From positions 1 through 22,147 of the IMG/VR virus record IMGVR_UViG_3300000405_000064: a DNA stretch of 22,147 nt; one strand, given 5' to 3'. A program made the position numbers and the translations under genes. Of the stretch, positions 14,520 through 21,630 are shown piece after piece. The notes beneath the pieces are model-generated. The model was not told the origin of the DNA. It saw only the letters and a program-made list of their open reading frames with translations, and searched no databases. This DNA is from a virus. How positions within the stretch are numbered: the stretch's first letter is position 1; each line of letters begins with the position of its first letter.

Positions 14520-16256
14520 ATGATAAATAATTTAAATTGGTTATTAAAAGATCAAAGAGATTTCCTCAGCCAAGGATATTTAGATAAAAATGAAACCCCA
14601 GAACAGAGATTTCAGTCTATATGCGATACGGTACAATTCTGGGCTGATACTATGCAAAGTAAAGCAATAGATTCAGATTCCATCCAAAAAAAGGGCTTAA
14701 ATTACATAAAGGATATAGGCAAGAGGTTTGAAAGGTATTTTGAAAAAGGGTGGGTGTCACTTGCTACGCCTGTGTTAAAGAACTTTGGTAAAAAAGACAA
14801 TCTCCCCATCTCTTGTAATTTTTCTATACTGGAAGACAGCTTAGATGATATTTATGGAGGTTTAAAAGAGATTGGGTTATTGGCTAAGTACGGAGCAGGT
14901 ACGTCTCAAAATTTTTCGGACATCAGACCAATAGGCTCAAATATCTCTACGGGAGGTCAAAGCAACTCTGTACTTGATTGGATTGAACTGTATGCAGACT
15001 TAATGTCGAAAACAGCTCAAAACAGAGCGAGACGTGGTTTTTTAACAGCTTATTTATCTGTTGATCATCCAGAAATAATGGAATTTTTAGATATTGGAAC
15101 CCACAGGATGCCTGCTGAGAAGCAAAGATTTTTTCAAACCATAACTACAGCGGTTACATTACCAGAAGGTTGGAGAGATGACTTAAAGACAAATTCAGAG
15201 AAGAAAAAAATATTTACCAAAATACTTAACAGTAGAAAAGAAGTCGGCTACCCTTACATACAAGATTTGACAAATGCAAATAATGGCGCTCCGCAAGTGT
15301 ACAAGGATAAGGGTATGAAGATACGTTCAAGTAATATCTGTAACGAAATATCTGAGTACGCGGATTATGAAAAAACCTTTGCCTGTTGCCTATCTTCGGT
15401 AAACCTTTACTATTATGATGACTTCAAAGATCATGAAAACTTTATATTCGATATGAATATACTATTGGATTGTGTTATAGAAGAGTATATATATAAGGGT
15501 AGTAAAATGACAGGGCTTGAGAAAGCCGTTAAATTTTCAAAAGAACACAGAGCAATAGGGTTAGGAGTCACAGCTTTTGCTACTTATCTACAAAAAAATG
15601 ATATTGCGTTTGGATCTATGGAATCTTTTCAAAAAAACTACCAAATATTTTCAACCCTTAAGAAAGAGAGTGATAGGGCCTCGAAATGGATGGCTAAAAA
15701 TTGGGGAGAACCTGAAATATTAAAAGGTTATGGGGAAAGAAATACTACCAGAATAGCACAGGCGCCAAAAAAATCCACAACTTTTATAGATGGAGGGACA
15801 CATTTAGCACTGTCAGAGGGTATAGAACCACACAAAAGTAATTTTAACGAGAAAAAGCTTGCTAAAATACAAGTCACCTTTAAAAATAAGGAGTTAGAGA
15901 AAGTGTTTATAGAAATGAGTAAGAACACAAAAGAAGTCTGGGACAGTGTGCTGGAACAAAATGGTTCTGTACAACACTTGAATTTTTTGACTCAGCATCA
16001 AAAAAATGTCTTTAAGACTTTTTCAGAGGTATCTCAAGCAGATGTCATAAAACTTGCTGCACAAAGGGTACCACTTATAGATCAAGGGCAGAGTATAAAT
16101 ATAATGATCCACCCAGACACCCCAGCAAAGGAGATAATAAAATTACATATCATGGCTTTTGACGAAGGTATAAAAGGACTATATTATCAATACTCAATAA
16201 ACGCTGCACAGAAATTTAGTCAGTCAATGCTAGAATGTTCAGCCTGCGAAGGATAA
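14520..16256 (+). CDS. nrdA: Ribonucleotide reductase class I, large (catalytic) subunit NrdA, no ATP cone
   Basis: 578 residues; reduces ribonucleoside diphosphates to deoxy forms together with NrdB. Active-site residues are visible: C99 (LPISCN) and C289 (TFACCLS) as the redox pair, and N272-x-C274-x-E276 (SSNICNE) as the thiyl-radical site. Y555 and Y556 (KGLYYQ) lie on the radical pathway from NrdB, and C573/C576 at the extreme C-terminus (ECSACEG) form the shuttle pair re-reduced by thioredoxin or glutaredoxin. It is much shorter than E. coli NrdA (761 aa) and begins straight in the N-terminal catalytic-domain helix, so the dATP-sensing ATP cone is absent. This predicts loss of activity-site feedback inhibition, useful to a phage. 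The order nrdB-nrdA is the reverse of E. coli. Substrate level and specificity control are inferred from the family. Confidence 0.95.
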   Translation: MINNLNWLLKDQRDFLSQGYLDKNETPEQRFQSICDTVQFWADTMQSKAIDSDSIQKKGLNYIKDIGKRFERYFEKGWVSLATPVLKNFGKKDNLPISCNFSILEDSLDDIYGGLKEIGLLAKYGAGTSQNFSDIRPIGSNISTGGQSNSVLDWIELYADLMSKTAQNRARRGFLTAYLSVDHPEIMEFLDIGTHRMPAEKQRFFQTITTAVTLPEGWRDDLKTNSEKKKIFTKILNSRKEVGYPYIQDLTNANNGAPQVYKDKGMKIRSSNICNEISEYADYEKTFACCLSSVNLYYYDDFKDHENFIFDMNILLDCVIEEYIYKGSKMTGLEKAVKFSKEHRAIGLGVTAFATYLQKNDIAFGSMESFQKNYQIFSTLKKESDRASKWMAKNWGEPEILKGYGERNTTRIAQAPKKSTTFIDGGTHLALSEGIEPHKSNFNEKKLAKIQVTFKNKELEKVFIEMSKNTKEVWDSVLEQNGSVQHLNFLTQHQKNVFKTFSEVSQADVIKLAAQRVPLIDQGQSINIMIHPDTPAKEIIKLHIMAFDEGIKGLYYQYSINAAQKFSQSMLECSACEG

Positions 16257-16284
16257 TACATTCCAATAAGTTAAATATTTATTA

Positions 16285-16320
16285 AACCCTCTACATTAAC
16301 TTGTAGGGGGTTGTATATTT
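16285..16320 (+). terminator. Terminator hairpin after nrdA
   Basis: AACCCTCTAC (16285-16294) pairs with GTAGGGGGTT (16303-16312), ten pairs with one G-U, around an 8-nt loop. The following tract (GTATATTT) is only moderately T-rich. Confidence 0.7.
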
Positions 16321-16321
16321 G
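16314..16321 (+). promoter_or_regulatory. Putative -7 promoter element abutting the nrdA terminator
   Basis: TATATTTG is a perfect TAnnTTTG element starting two bases after the hairpin. No TTG lies at 19-21 nt upstream (the nearest, 16301-16303, is too close), so the promoter may be weak or need an activator. The layout copies the junction at 7742-7778. Confidence 0.5.
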
Positions 16322-16325
16322 CTGT

Positions 16326-16517
16326 ATAAACTAATTAATAGTAGATATAGAGACAGAGAGTATCTCACCGAAAAAGAGATTTTAATCTGCCAAAATTTAA
16401 TACAGTGGTTGGTTATCCCTGTGGGGCAAGGACTTTTGAGAGGCTGTGGGTTTGAACAAGTTAAAATTAATTAAATAGAAAGTTCATGTAACATGAACAG
16501 ACATAAAAAGTGAATAT
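16326..16517 (+). other. Long untranslated leader or intergenic region (about 190 nt)
   Basis: No ORF of note is present; a six-codon ATG ORF at 16493-16513 is probably chance. Foldable elements are ACAGTGG (16402-16408) with CCCTGT (16417-16422), a 6-bp hairpin with one bulged T, and ATCTC with GAGAT nearby. The stretch 16423-16452 is unusually G-rich for this genome. It ends in the palindrome at 16482. It may be a structured 5' leader of the gene at 16518. No known riboswitch is recognised. Confidence 0.4.
16482..16498 (+). repeat. Perfect 17-bp palindrome, putative operator
   Basis: GTTCATGT-A-ACATGAAC is a perfect dyad with 8-bp arms and a single central base, 19 nt upstream of the start codon at 16518. 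This shape fits a small dimeric repressor site or a translation-blocking hairpin in the leader. It was noticed only once in the window. Confidence 0.45.
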
Positions 16518-17000
16518 ATGAGTAAGCTAATATCATTAAGTGAAAGAGTTGGTCAGATAGATTCACAAGCAGGAATCGGGGGTCATTATGATAAAATAGT
16601 ATGGTACAATAAATTCCTTAAAACTGAACTACTAAGCAACTACTTTAAAAACGAAAAGGAATACCATTACCTAAATAGGTTTGTGGCCTGTACGATTGAA
16701 GGGGTTATTTTGGATAAGCCATTTAACCCAAATGATTTAGAACCGCAAGATAATTTGGATAATAAAACAACTCTTGATATTATTGATAGTTGGGGTAATT
16801 ATCACGACCGCCTAACCAAAGTAATGTTTGATGGTTTTGAATACAAAAATAATGATTGTAATTACTGCATGATTCATTTTAAAGGGAAAGAAATACCATT
16901 AGAACACGATCCATTTCTTGGGTATTACAAGACAATATCAAATTTAATCAATTTAAACTTAACATTAACTCATTACGGTGCTAAAATAGCAGGATTATGA
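16518..17000 (+). CDS. Hypothetical protein (160 aa)
   Basis: A soluble 160-residue protein, first gene of a unit of four unknown genes. The N-terminal part has ERVGQIDSQAGIGGHYDK and WYNKFLKTELLSNYF; the middle is acidic (NPNDLEPQDNLDNKTTLD); later there is NDCNYCMIHFKGKEIPLEHD with two Cys. I do not recognise the family. The CNYC pair alone is not enough to call a zinc site. It is preceded by a long leader with a palindrome, so it may be individually regulated. Its stop overlaps the next ATG (ATGA at 16997-17000). Confidence 0.7.
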   Translation: MSKLISLSERVGQIDSQAGIGGHYDKIVWYNKFLKTELLSNYFKNEKEYHYLNRFVACTIEGVILDKPFNPNDLEPQDNLDNKTTLDIIDSWGNYHDRLTKVMFDGFEYKNNDCNYCMIHFKGKEIPLEHDPFLGYYKTISNLINLNLTLTHYGAKIAGL

Positions 17001-17245
17001 AAAATTGGAGACAGTATAAGAAAAAAATAAAAAGTTGGCTTAAAAAACAATCAGAGCCAAGCGAGTACATTAAAAATTACGAAACTTTGCATAATGCTCC
17101 AAAAATAAAAAAGTACAGTAACATAGAACAGGGGCAGAAAGTAGATATAAGGGGGATACCACACCTTTACCTGTATTCTCAGCATAATGAAGATACGTGG
17201 TTAGACTTAAAGACTAATAATGTAGTAGTGACAAATAATAAATAA
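16997..17245 (+). CDS. Hypothetical basic protein (82 aa)
   Basis: 82 residues with a strongly basic, amphipathic N-terminus (MKNWRQYKKKIKSWLKKQSE) that could bind nucleic acid or membrane, followed by a mixed region with GQKVDIRGIPHLYLYSQHNE. No family recognised. Coupled to the preceding gene by an ATGA overlap and separated from the next by 5 nt. Confidence 0.6.
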   Translation: MKNWRQYKKKIKSWLKKQSEPSEYIKNYETLHNAPKIKKYSNIEQGQKVDIRGIPHLYLYSQHNEDTWLDLKTNNVVVTNNK

Positions 17246-17250
17246 AAATA

Positions 17251-17589
17251 ATGGAAAGTAAAATAAAAGAGGTAGAAGAATACTTCAAACAAAAGATAGT
17301 TGAAGGGGAGTATAAGGTAGTGGACAGAACCCAGTATGTAGTAAATATTTTGGTGGACAACAAGTATACATTTAATCTTTGGGTGGCAAGTAGCTATCAG
17401 AATTTTGAACCTTACAATGAGTTCGACTCAGAGAATTTTATGTACCTACACTTTAAATTGAAGGAGAAAGGAGAAGCTTGGCACAACTTGGAAAAACTTC
17501 ATCAAGAAAAAGTAGAAGATAAAAGGGGTAGACTAGAAAAAGAAAAACAAGAGATAGAGGATCAATTAAACAAACTTTGTAAATCATGA
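17251..17589 (+). CDS. Hypothetical protein with C-terminal coiled coil (112 aa)
   Basis: 112 residues. The N-terminal 65 form a small alpha/beta domain (MESKIKEVEEYFKQKI, then strands VVNILVDNKYTFNLWVA). Residues about 70-110 are a charged heptad-like helix (KLHQEKVEDKRGRLEKEKQE) predicted to form a coiled coil, so it is probably a dimer. Not recognised. The stop overlaps the next ATG (ATGA at 17586-17589), so it is translated with the following gene. Confidence 0.65.
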   Translation: MESKIKEVEEYFKQKIVEGEYKVVDRTQYVVNILVDNKYTFNLWVASSYQNFEPYNEFDSENFMYLHFKLKEKGEAWHNLEKLHQEKVEDKRGRLEKEKQEIEDQLNKLCKS

Positions 17590-18359
17590 ACATAAAGACA
17601 GAAGCATTCGAGGTAAGGGACACTATAACTTGGGGAGAATCTGGTGGTGGCAGTAACTATAAAGGAGCGATGTTAACAGGTGATGAAGTACAGGCACTAA
17701 AAAACCTATTTTCTGACGACTCGCATTCAGCACACCATTTAAGGGTGGAAGTTATGCACAACATAATCCCCCAAGTATTTAAAACTTTTGAGAAAGGTAA
17801 ATATTACAGGTCAAAATACAGTAAAATGATCTTCAAGTGTACGGGTAAACACAACAAAAACTATTATCTGGGATATGGTATCAATGGTAAATGTTTTGAA
17901 GTTGGCAGTGTGGGCTGGGCAAGTGATGAAGATTTTTTAAACTTTAAAGAAGTGACACAACATGAGTTTTTGGAGGTAGTGAAAAACTACGCTCAATATG
18001 AACTGGGTTTTGTTAAAGGTGCAAAATTTAGAAACAATAACATTTATATGACCGCAGAAACAAAAATACACACAATATCAGGGAAAATAGAAGAGGGATC
18101 TATGCTGGATGGGGAAGATCACCTACAGGTTAAGAGTGGAGGTATTTATAAGGGATTCAGCGAAACTATATTTTTAGATGGAGAATTCGCCGAGATAATT
18201 GGGCAAGAAAAAGAGGTGTTTACTCCCACAGCAGAGCTCAGATATATAAAATTAAACCACAAACATCCCCTAACAAGCGAGAAAAAAGTGATAAAAGTGC
18301 TGCAACAGAAATGGCAGGGAGAGCATGACTTTGAATGGAGAGAAATAGAAACAAAATAA
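17586..18359 (+). CDS. Hypothetical protein (257 aa)
   Basis: 257 residues with several apparent segments. The first is N-terminal, about 1-65 (DTITWGESGGGSNYKGAMLT, LRVEVMHNIIPQVF). The next is a beta-rich block, about 70-118 (GKYYRSKYSKMIFKCTG, GYGINGKCFEVG). It is followed by EVTQHEFLEVVKNYAQYELG and a second beta-rich half, about 140-235, with FRNNNIYMTAETKIHTISGK and GGIYKGFSETIFLDGE. It looks like a multi-domain phage accessory protein with repeated small barrels, but no family or active site is recognised. It ends just before the DEDDh exonuclease; the terminal codons overlap a possible upstream start of that gene. Confidence 0.7.
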   Translation: MNIKTEAFEVRDTITWGESGGGSNYKGAMLTGDEVQALKNLFSDDSHSAHHLRVEVMHNIIPQVFKTFEKGKYYRSKYSKMIFKCTGKHNKNYYLGYGINGKCFEVGSVGWASDEDFLNFKEVTQHEFLEVVKNYAQYELGFVKGAKFRNNNIYMTAETKIHTISGKIEEGSMLDGEDHLQVKSGGIYKGFSETIFLDGEFAEIIGQEKEVFTPTAELRYIKLNHKHPLTSEKKVIKVLQQKWQGEHDFEWREIETK

Positions 18360-18367
18360 TTAAAAAG

Positions 18368-19006
18368 ATGAAATACTTAAGCATAGACATTGAGACAACA
18401 GCCATCAAACCCGAAAACGGACAGATACTTTCCATAGGGATAATTATAGAAGATACAAACAATCTTTTATCTTTTGAAGATATCCCAAAACTGCACAGGA
18501 TATTCAATCACAAAAAAATATATGGTGAACCCTTTGCACTAAACATGAACGCTGGGCTTATAGAAACAATAAAAGAAGGCAAAAGTGAGGAACTTATGGA
18601 ACCAAGAAAGTTAGCTCAGAGGTTTAATAACTTTCTTTATGAGAACGGCATGAAACACTATGATAATGTGTATTGGCAAAATAGTTTAACTAAAGAGCAA
18701 AAACTTGAGATAACCCCTTTATTACCTTATAGTGTAGATAAAAAGATAAGGCTTAATGCCGCAGGTAAAAACTTTGGTACATTTGACAAAATATGGCTGG
18801 AGAACGAAGAATACTTTAATCAGTACTTTGAATTTCACCAAAGAGTCCTAGACCCAGGAAACCTATTCGTAAACTTTAAAAATGATGAGTGGATACCCAA
18901 TTTGAGCCTGTGTAAAGAAAGGTCAGACCTAAAAGATACAGGAGTAACCCATAATGCCTTAGAGGATGCTTGGGATGTAATACAAGTTTTAAGAACCAAA
19001 TATTAA
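18368..19006 (+). CDS. DEDDh 3'-5' exonuclease (DnaQ/RNase T-like)
   Basis: 212 residues from the ATG at 18368. An in-frame ATG at 18335 would add 11 residues inside the previous gene, but the exonuclease fold starts at MKYLSIDIET, so 18368 is chosen; AAAAAG precedes it. ExoI: D7 and E9 (SIDIET). ExoII: D140 (NFGTFDKIW). ExoIII: H195-D200 (THNALEDAWDVI), the HxxxxD of DEDDh enzymes. This superfamily removes nucleotides from 3' ends of DNA or RNA. In this context, upstream of the helicase, it probably trims or proofreads during replication. The long insert between ExoI and ExoII (residues 30-130) resembles the phage-encoded subgroup rather than bacterial DnaQ. It is the second 3'-5' exonuclease in the window and of a different subclass from the one at 9571. 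Confidence 0.85.
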   Translation: MKYLSIDIETTAIKPENGQILSIGIIIEDTNNLLSFEDIPKLHRIFNHKKIYGEPFALNMNAGLIETIKEGKSEELMEPRKLAQRFNNFLYENGMKHYDNVYWQNSLTKEQKLEITPLLPYSVDKKIRLNAAGKNFGTFDKIWLENEEYFNQYFEFHQRVLDPGNLFVNFKNDEWIPNLSLCKERSDLKDTGVTHNALEDAWDVIQVLRTKY

Positions 19007-19019
19007 AAATAGAATAATT

Positions 19020-19244
19020 ATGAAAACAGCAAAAATAACATTAGAGGATATAAAATCTGAATCTTGGGGTGAACTTGGCTACGATCTTTTTGGAAATTTA
19101 TTGGGGGATGATATGGACGAACAAAATACATACAACAAGATAAGTTCCATCTTTAAGTATGGGGAGATAGGTAATATTGAGATAGAGGTTGATGAAGAAC
19201 TAAATATAATAGGTGGCAGAATTATACCATTAAAAAAACAATAG
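19020..19244 (+). CDS. Small acidic hypothetical protein (74 aa)
   Basis: 74 residues, acidic, starting MKTAKITLEDIKSESWGEL. It has a short helical middle (DDMDEQNTYNKISSIFKYGE) and two C-terminal strands (NIEIEVDEEL, GGRIIPLKK). The start lies in the AATAATT-ATG context. Not recognised. Its place between an exonuclease and the helicase cluster suggests a replication-related accessory, by position only. Confidence 0.65.
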   Translation: MKTAKITLEDIKSESWGELGYDLFGNLLGDDMDEQNTYNKISSIFKYGEIGNIEIEVDEELNIIGGRIIPLKKQ

Positions 19245-19250
19245 ATAATA

Positions 19251-19841
19251 ATGTACATAAACTTCAAATTAGCAAAAGAGAAGGGGATCTCACCAAATGA
19301 GATAATGAACCTTCAAGTGATAAAGCAGATGAAATTAGAGAATGAGTTGGATAACGTTCTGGCTTCCACTCTCGAAGACAACATACTTGAACGTTTTGAG
19401 AACGAATCTTTGATAACACAGATAAAAGGTAAGGCAACAGACTCAGAACTCAGCAGGATAAGGCTATCGAAAAAAGGGATCAAACTACTGGATGATTTGG
19501 AGACGGCCAATGTAACAGAAGAGGACATTAAAATCTATGATTGGGTATCCTCATTTTATAGGTCACAGGACAAAACTCTGGGAAACCAAAAAAGGACGAA
19601 AAGTGGTCTGGCGCAGTTTAGGGTGGAGACATCAATTTCTAGAAATCATCTTGCATTTTTGTTTCAAACGTTCATGAACGATGATGAGCAGCTGGAATAT
19701 TCTCATAAGCTTGAAAACCTAATATTTTCTTCCAAAAACCTATATTCCAGAAAGTTTTCTTTAGATGAGTGCCGTCTACATAGCTACTACCTAAACAAAG
19801 AAGAGTGGTTTTTACATAAATTTGCCAATATAAAGAATTAA
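19251..19841 (+). CDS. Putative winged-helix replication protein (possible helicase loader/initiator)
   Basis: 196 residues. The N-terminus (MYINFKLAKEKGISPNEIM, then NLQVIKQMK) and the following ITQIKGK...SRIRLSKKGIKLLDDLE segment have the helix-turn-helix then 'LS.KG..L' wing pattern of winged-helix DNA-binding domains (about 1-85). The C-terminal half is helical (SSFYRSQDKTLGNQKRTKSG, SISRNHLAFLFQTF) and could bind the helicase. Proteins of this type directly upstream of DnaB-like helicases in phages often act as DnaD-like loaders or origin-binding initiators, which is the basis for the call. I see no ATPase motif, so it would not be a DnaC-type loader. The helicase promoter overlaps its last codons. 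Confidence 0.5.
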   Translation: MYINFKLAKEKGISPNEIMNLQVIKQMKLENELDNVLASTLEDNILERFENESLITQIKGKATDSELSRIRLSKKGIKLLDDLETANVTEEDIKIYDWVSSFYRSQDKTLGNQKRTKSGLAQFRVETSISRNHLAFLFQTFMNDDEQLEYSHKLENLIFSSKNLYSRKFSLDECRLHSYYLNKEEWFLHKFANIKN

Positions 19842-19855
19842 AATAGTTATATTTG
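19822..19855 (+). promoter_or_regulatory. Putative promoter of the helicase gene
   Basis: TATATTTG at 19848-19855 is a perfect -7 element. The best -33 candidate is TTG at 19822-19824, with a 23-nt spacer, slightly longer than the usual 19-21. Transcription would start near 19860, about 25 nt before the ATG at 19886. Confidence 0.55.
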
Positions 19856-19885
19856 CATTCAAGAAAGTAGAAATAACAGACTGAT

Positions 19886-21130
19886 ATGAGTATAAAGAGC
19901 GCAGCACAATCCACAAAAGATGGATATAAGAGTATAAAAGAGGGACAACTGGGGGGATATAAGCCCATAAAAACCCGCTTTGAGCACTTGAACAAACATT
20001 CCCATGGAGGCTTGACAAAACAAAAAATATACACAATTGGTGCATTATCAGGATATGGAAAAAGCCATAATCTCAGACAAATAGAGACTGACATCTTTGA
20101 TGATAAACTAAACCCTACATCAAAGAAAGATGTAATACTGATAAAGGCAGATTTTGAACAGTCAAAAGAGGAGTACATTCTCACCAAAGTACATGAGAAA
20201 ACAAAAGTCCCTTTTGAAGAGTTACTATATAATAAACCTAATGAAGAGGTAAAGAAAGCCTTTAATGAAGTGTACTTAGAACTCACCTCTGACTACATAT
20301 TTGAGACTTTTGACACTTACACACCAGACAATTTTTATGAAGAGGTAAAGACATTCATAGAAACTTATACAAGAGAATTTACAGAAGAGGTGGTAGGCAA
20401 CACAGAAGAAATTGTAAAAGAAGGAAAAGTAATTCAAAAATCATATCCTATATATGCAAGAGACCCTTTATATAAGAAACAAATAGTATTAACTATAGAT
20501 AACATAAATTTAGTTGAGAAGAACGGAAACCAAGACGAGGGCACATCTATATCAAATCTAATAACTCACCTTATAAGGTTAAAAAGAGAAGTTAAAACAC
20601 TGACTATAATAATATTAGCCCAACTTAATAGGAGTTTGAAAGAGCGTATTAACCCTAAAGAACATTTTCCCAGAACAACAGACTTTTATTTTAGCTCAAA
20701 AATTGAGTTTGCATCGGATATACAGGTTGTCATCCATAACCCGTACTTATTGGGTCTATCAGAATATGGCGCTGTAAACTATGAGCGTTATAGTTATCTT
20801 TCAGACTACCTAGAAGAAAAAAACAAGTATGCGGTATTTCAGACAAAAGGTTTGACTTTTTGGCATTATGTAAAAGTAAGGTTAAAAAACTCTCTTAAAG
20901 ATTTTAAGGATATTCATGTAGAGAGAGTTTTTGATGTGAACGACAACGACACAGAAATAACTAAAGACAATTTCTCGATAAAAACCCCTACTTTTAACTC
21001 CTCTAGTAACCCCCAACCTAGACAGGCACAAGAAAACCCTTACAAAGACCTAAAGCCAAACAGTGATTTTAAAGCGATGTTCGATATAGAGGACAATGAA
21101 GATGAGGACAAAGACGGGATTCCTTTTTAG
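19886..21130 (+). CDS. DnaB-type replicative helicase (SF4) with SSB-like C-terminal tip
   Basis: 414 residues. The Walker A is ALSGYGKS (53-60, with Ala first as in DnaB). The Walker B is IVLTIDNINLV (D205). The following DnaB motif is LAQLNRSLKER (244-253), then FPRTTDFYFSSKIEFASD (261-278), matching the 'sD...S..ie..aD' block of RecA-fold helicases. The enzyme should form a hexamer on the lagging strand and unwind with ATP. It lacks the DnaB N-terminal primase-binding domain. The strand between Walker A and B carries an insertion of about 60 charged residues (110-190). The C-terminus (about 365-414) is disordered (NSSSNPQPRQAQENPYKD) and ends in DNEDEDKDGIPF, closely like the terminal docking peptide of SSB. 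The RNase HI gene follows. This gene is the core of the replication module. Confidence 0.85.
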   Translation: MSIKSAAQSTKDGYKSIKEGQLGGYKPIKTRFEHLNKHSHGGLTKQKIYTIGALSGYGKSHNLRQIETDIFDDKLNPTSKKDVILIKADFEQSKEEYILTKVHEKTKVPFEELLYNKPNEEVKKAFNEVYLELTSDYIFETFDTYTPDNFYEEVKTFIETYTREFTEEVVGNTEEIVKEGKVIQKSYPIYARDPLYKKQIVLTIDNINLVEKNGNQDEGTSISNLITHLIRLKREVKTLTIIILAQLNRSLKERINPKEHFPRTTDFYFSSKIEFASDIQVVIHNPYLLGLSEYGAVNYERYSYLSDYLEEKNKYAVFQTKGLTFWHYVKVRLKNSLKDFKDIHVERVFDVNDNDTEITKDNFSIKTPTFNSSSNPQPRQAQENPYKDLKPNSDFKAMFDIEDNEDEDKDGIPF

Positions 21131-21150
21131 TTAATAGAGCGTTAAATATT

Positions 21151-21180
21151 TTTGAGAACATTTAATATAAAGTATATTTA
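21151..21180 (+). promoter_or_regulatory. Weak putative promoter before RNase HI
   Basis: TTTG (21151-21154) and TATATTTA (21173-21180, last base off consensus) with an 18-nt spacer. The start point would be near 21185, at the ATG itself, implying a leaderless transcript if real. Confidence 0.3.
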
Positions 21181-21184
21181 CAAA

Positions 21185-21625
21185 ATGCTTATAACAATAA
21201 ATACAGACGCAAGCTGGTGCCCAAAGGAAAAGTGTGGTGGATATGCCTTTTGGATATCATCTCCTTGGGGAAAATTTAAAAAGTGGGGCAAGTTAAGGCT
21301 CAACCCTCTGGATTCTACGGCTGCGGAAATAATGACAATGTGCAACGCTCTGAGCTACGTCTCAAAACATAAAGATTTAAAGGGTACAACAAAGATAATT
21401 TTCAATACAGATTCCAGTTGGGGCATAGCTTACATAGAGAAGGGTAACAAACGTGTTAGACAATGGGACTATCCAAAGAATAAGTTTAAAAGTATCCTAA
21501 AAAAGATGGACGTAGAGGTGGAGTTTAGGGATATTAAAGCACATCAGAGGGATATCACCCAACCTAGATTATGGGTAAATGCTTGGGCAGATAAGATGGC
21601 AAAACAGGGAAGAAAACTAAAATAA
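21185..21625 (+). CDS. rnhA: Ribonuclease HI
   Basis: 146 residues from the ATG at 21185. A TTG at 21152 would add 11 residues (starting RTFNIKYIYK), but the fold begins at MLITINTDASW, so the ATG is preferred. The catalytic tetrad is visible: D8 (NTDAS), E48 (TAAEI), D76 (NTDSS) and D136 (AWADKM). H120 (IKAHQRD) is in the place of the conserved loop His. RNase HI cuts the RNA strand of RNA-DNA hybrids; here it would remove Okazaki primers or process origin transcripts. It lies 54 nt after the helicase, whose C-terminus resembles the SSB peptide that bacterial RNase HI binds. The length is close to E. coli RNase HI (155 aa). Confidence 0.9.
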   Translation: MLITINTDASWCPKEKCGGYAFWISSPWGKFKKWGKLRLNPLDSTAAEIMTMCNALSYVSKHKDLKGTTKIIFNTDSSWGIAYIEKGNKRVRQWDYPKNKFKSILKKMDVEVEFRDIKAHQRDITQPRLWVNAWADKMAKQGRKLK

Positions 21626-21630
21626 CAATT

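Noticed and set aside
16400-16470. tRNA-like appearance (GGGTTTGAAC resembling a T loop)
   Set aside because: No T stem can be paired around it and no acceptor stem or 3' CCA-compatible end could be drawn.
19672-20286. 204-codon open frame on the minus strand
   Set aside because: It spans the end of the winged-helix-like gene, the helicase promoter and the helicase start, and its product looks like an antisense shadow (Ser/Phe/Cys/Leu-rich). All supported genes are on the + strand.
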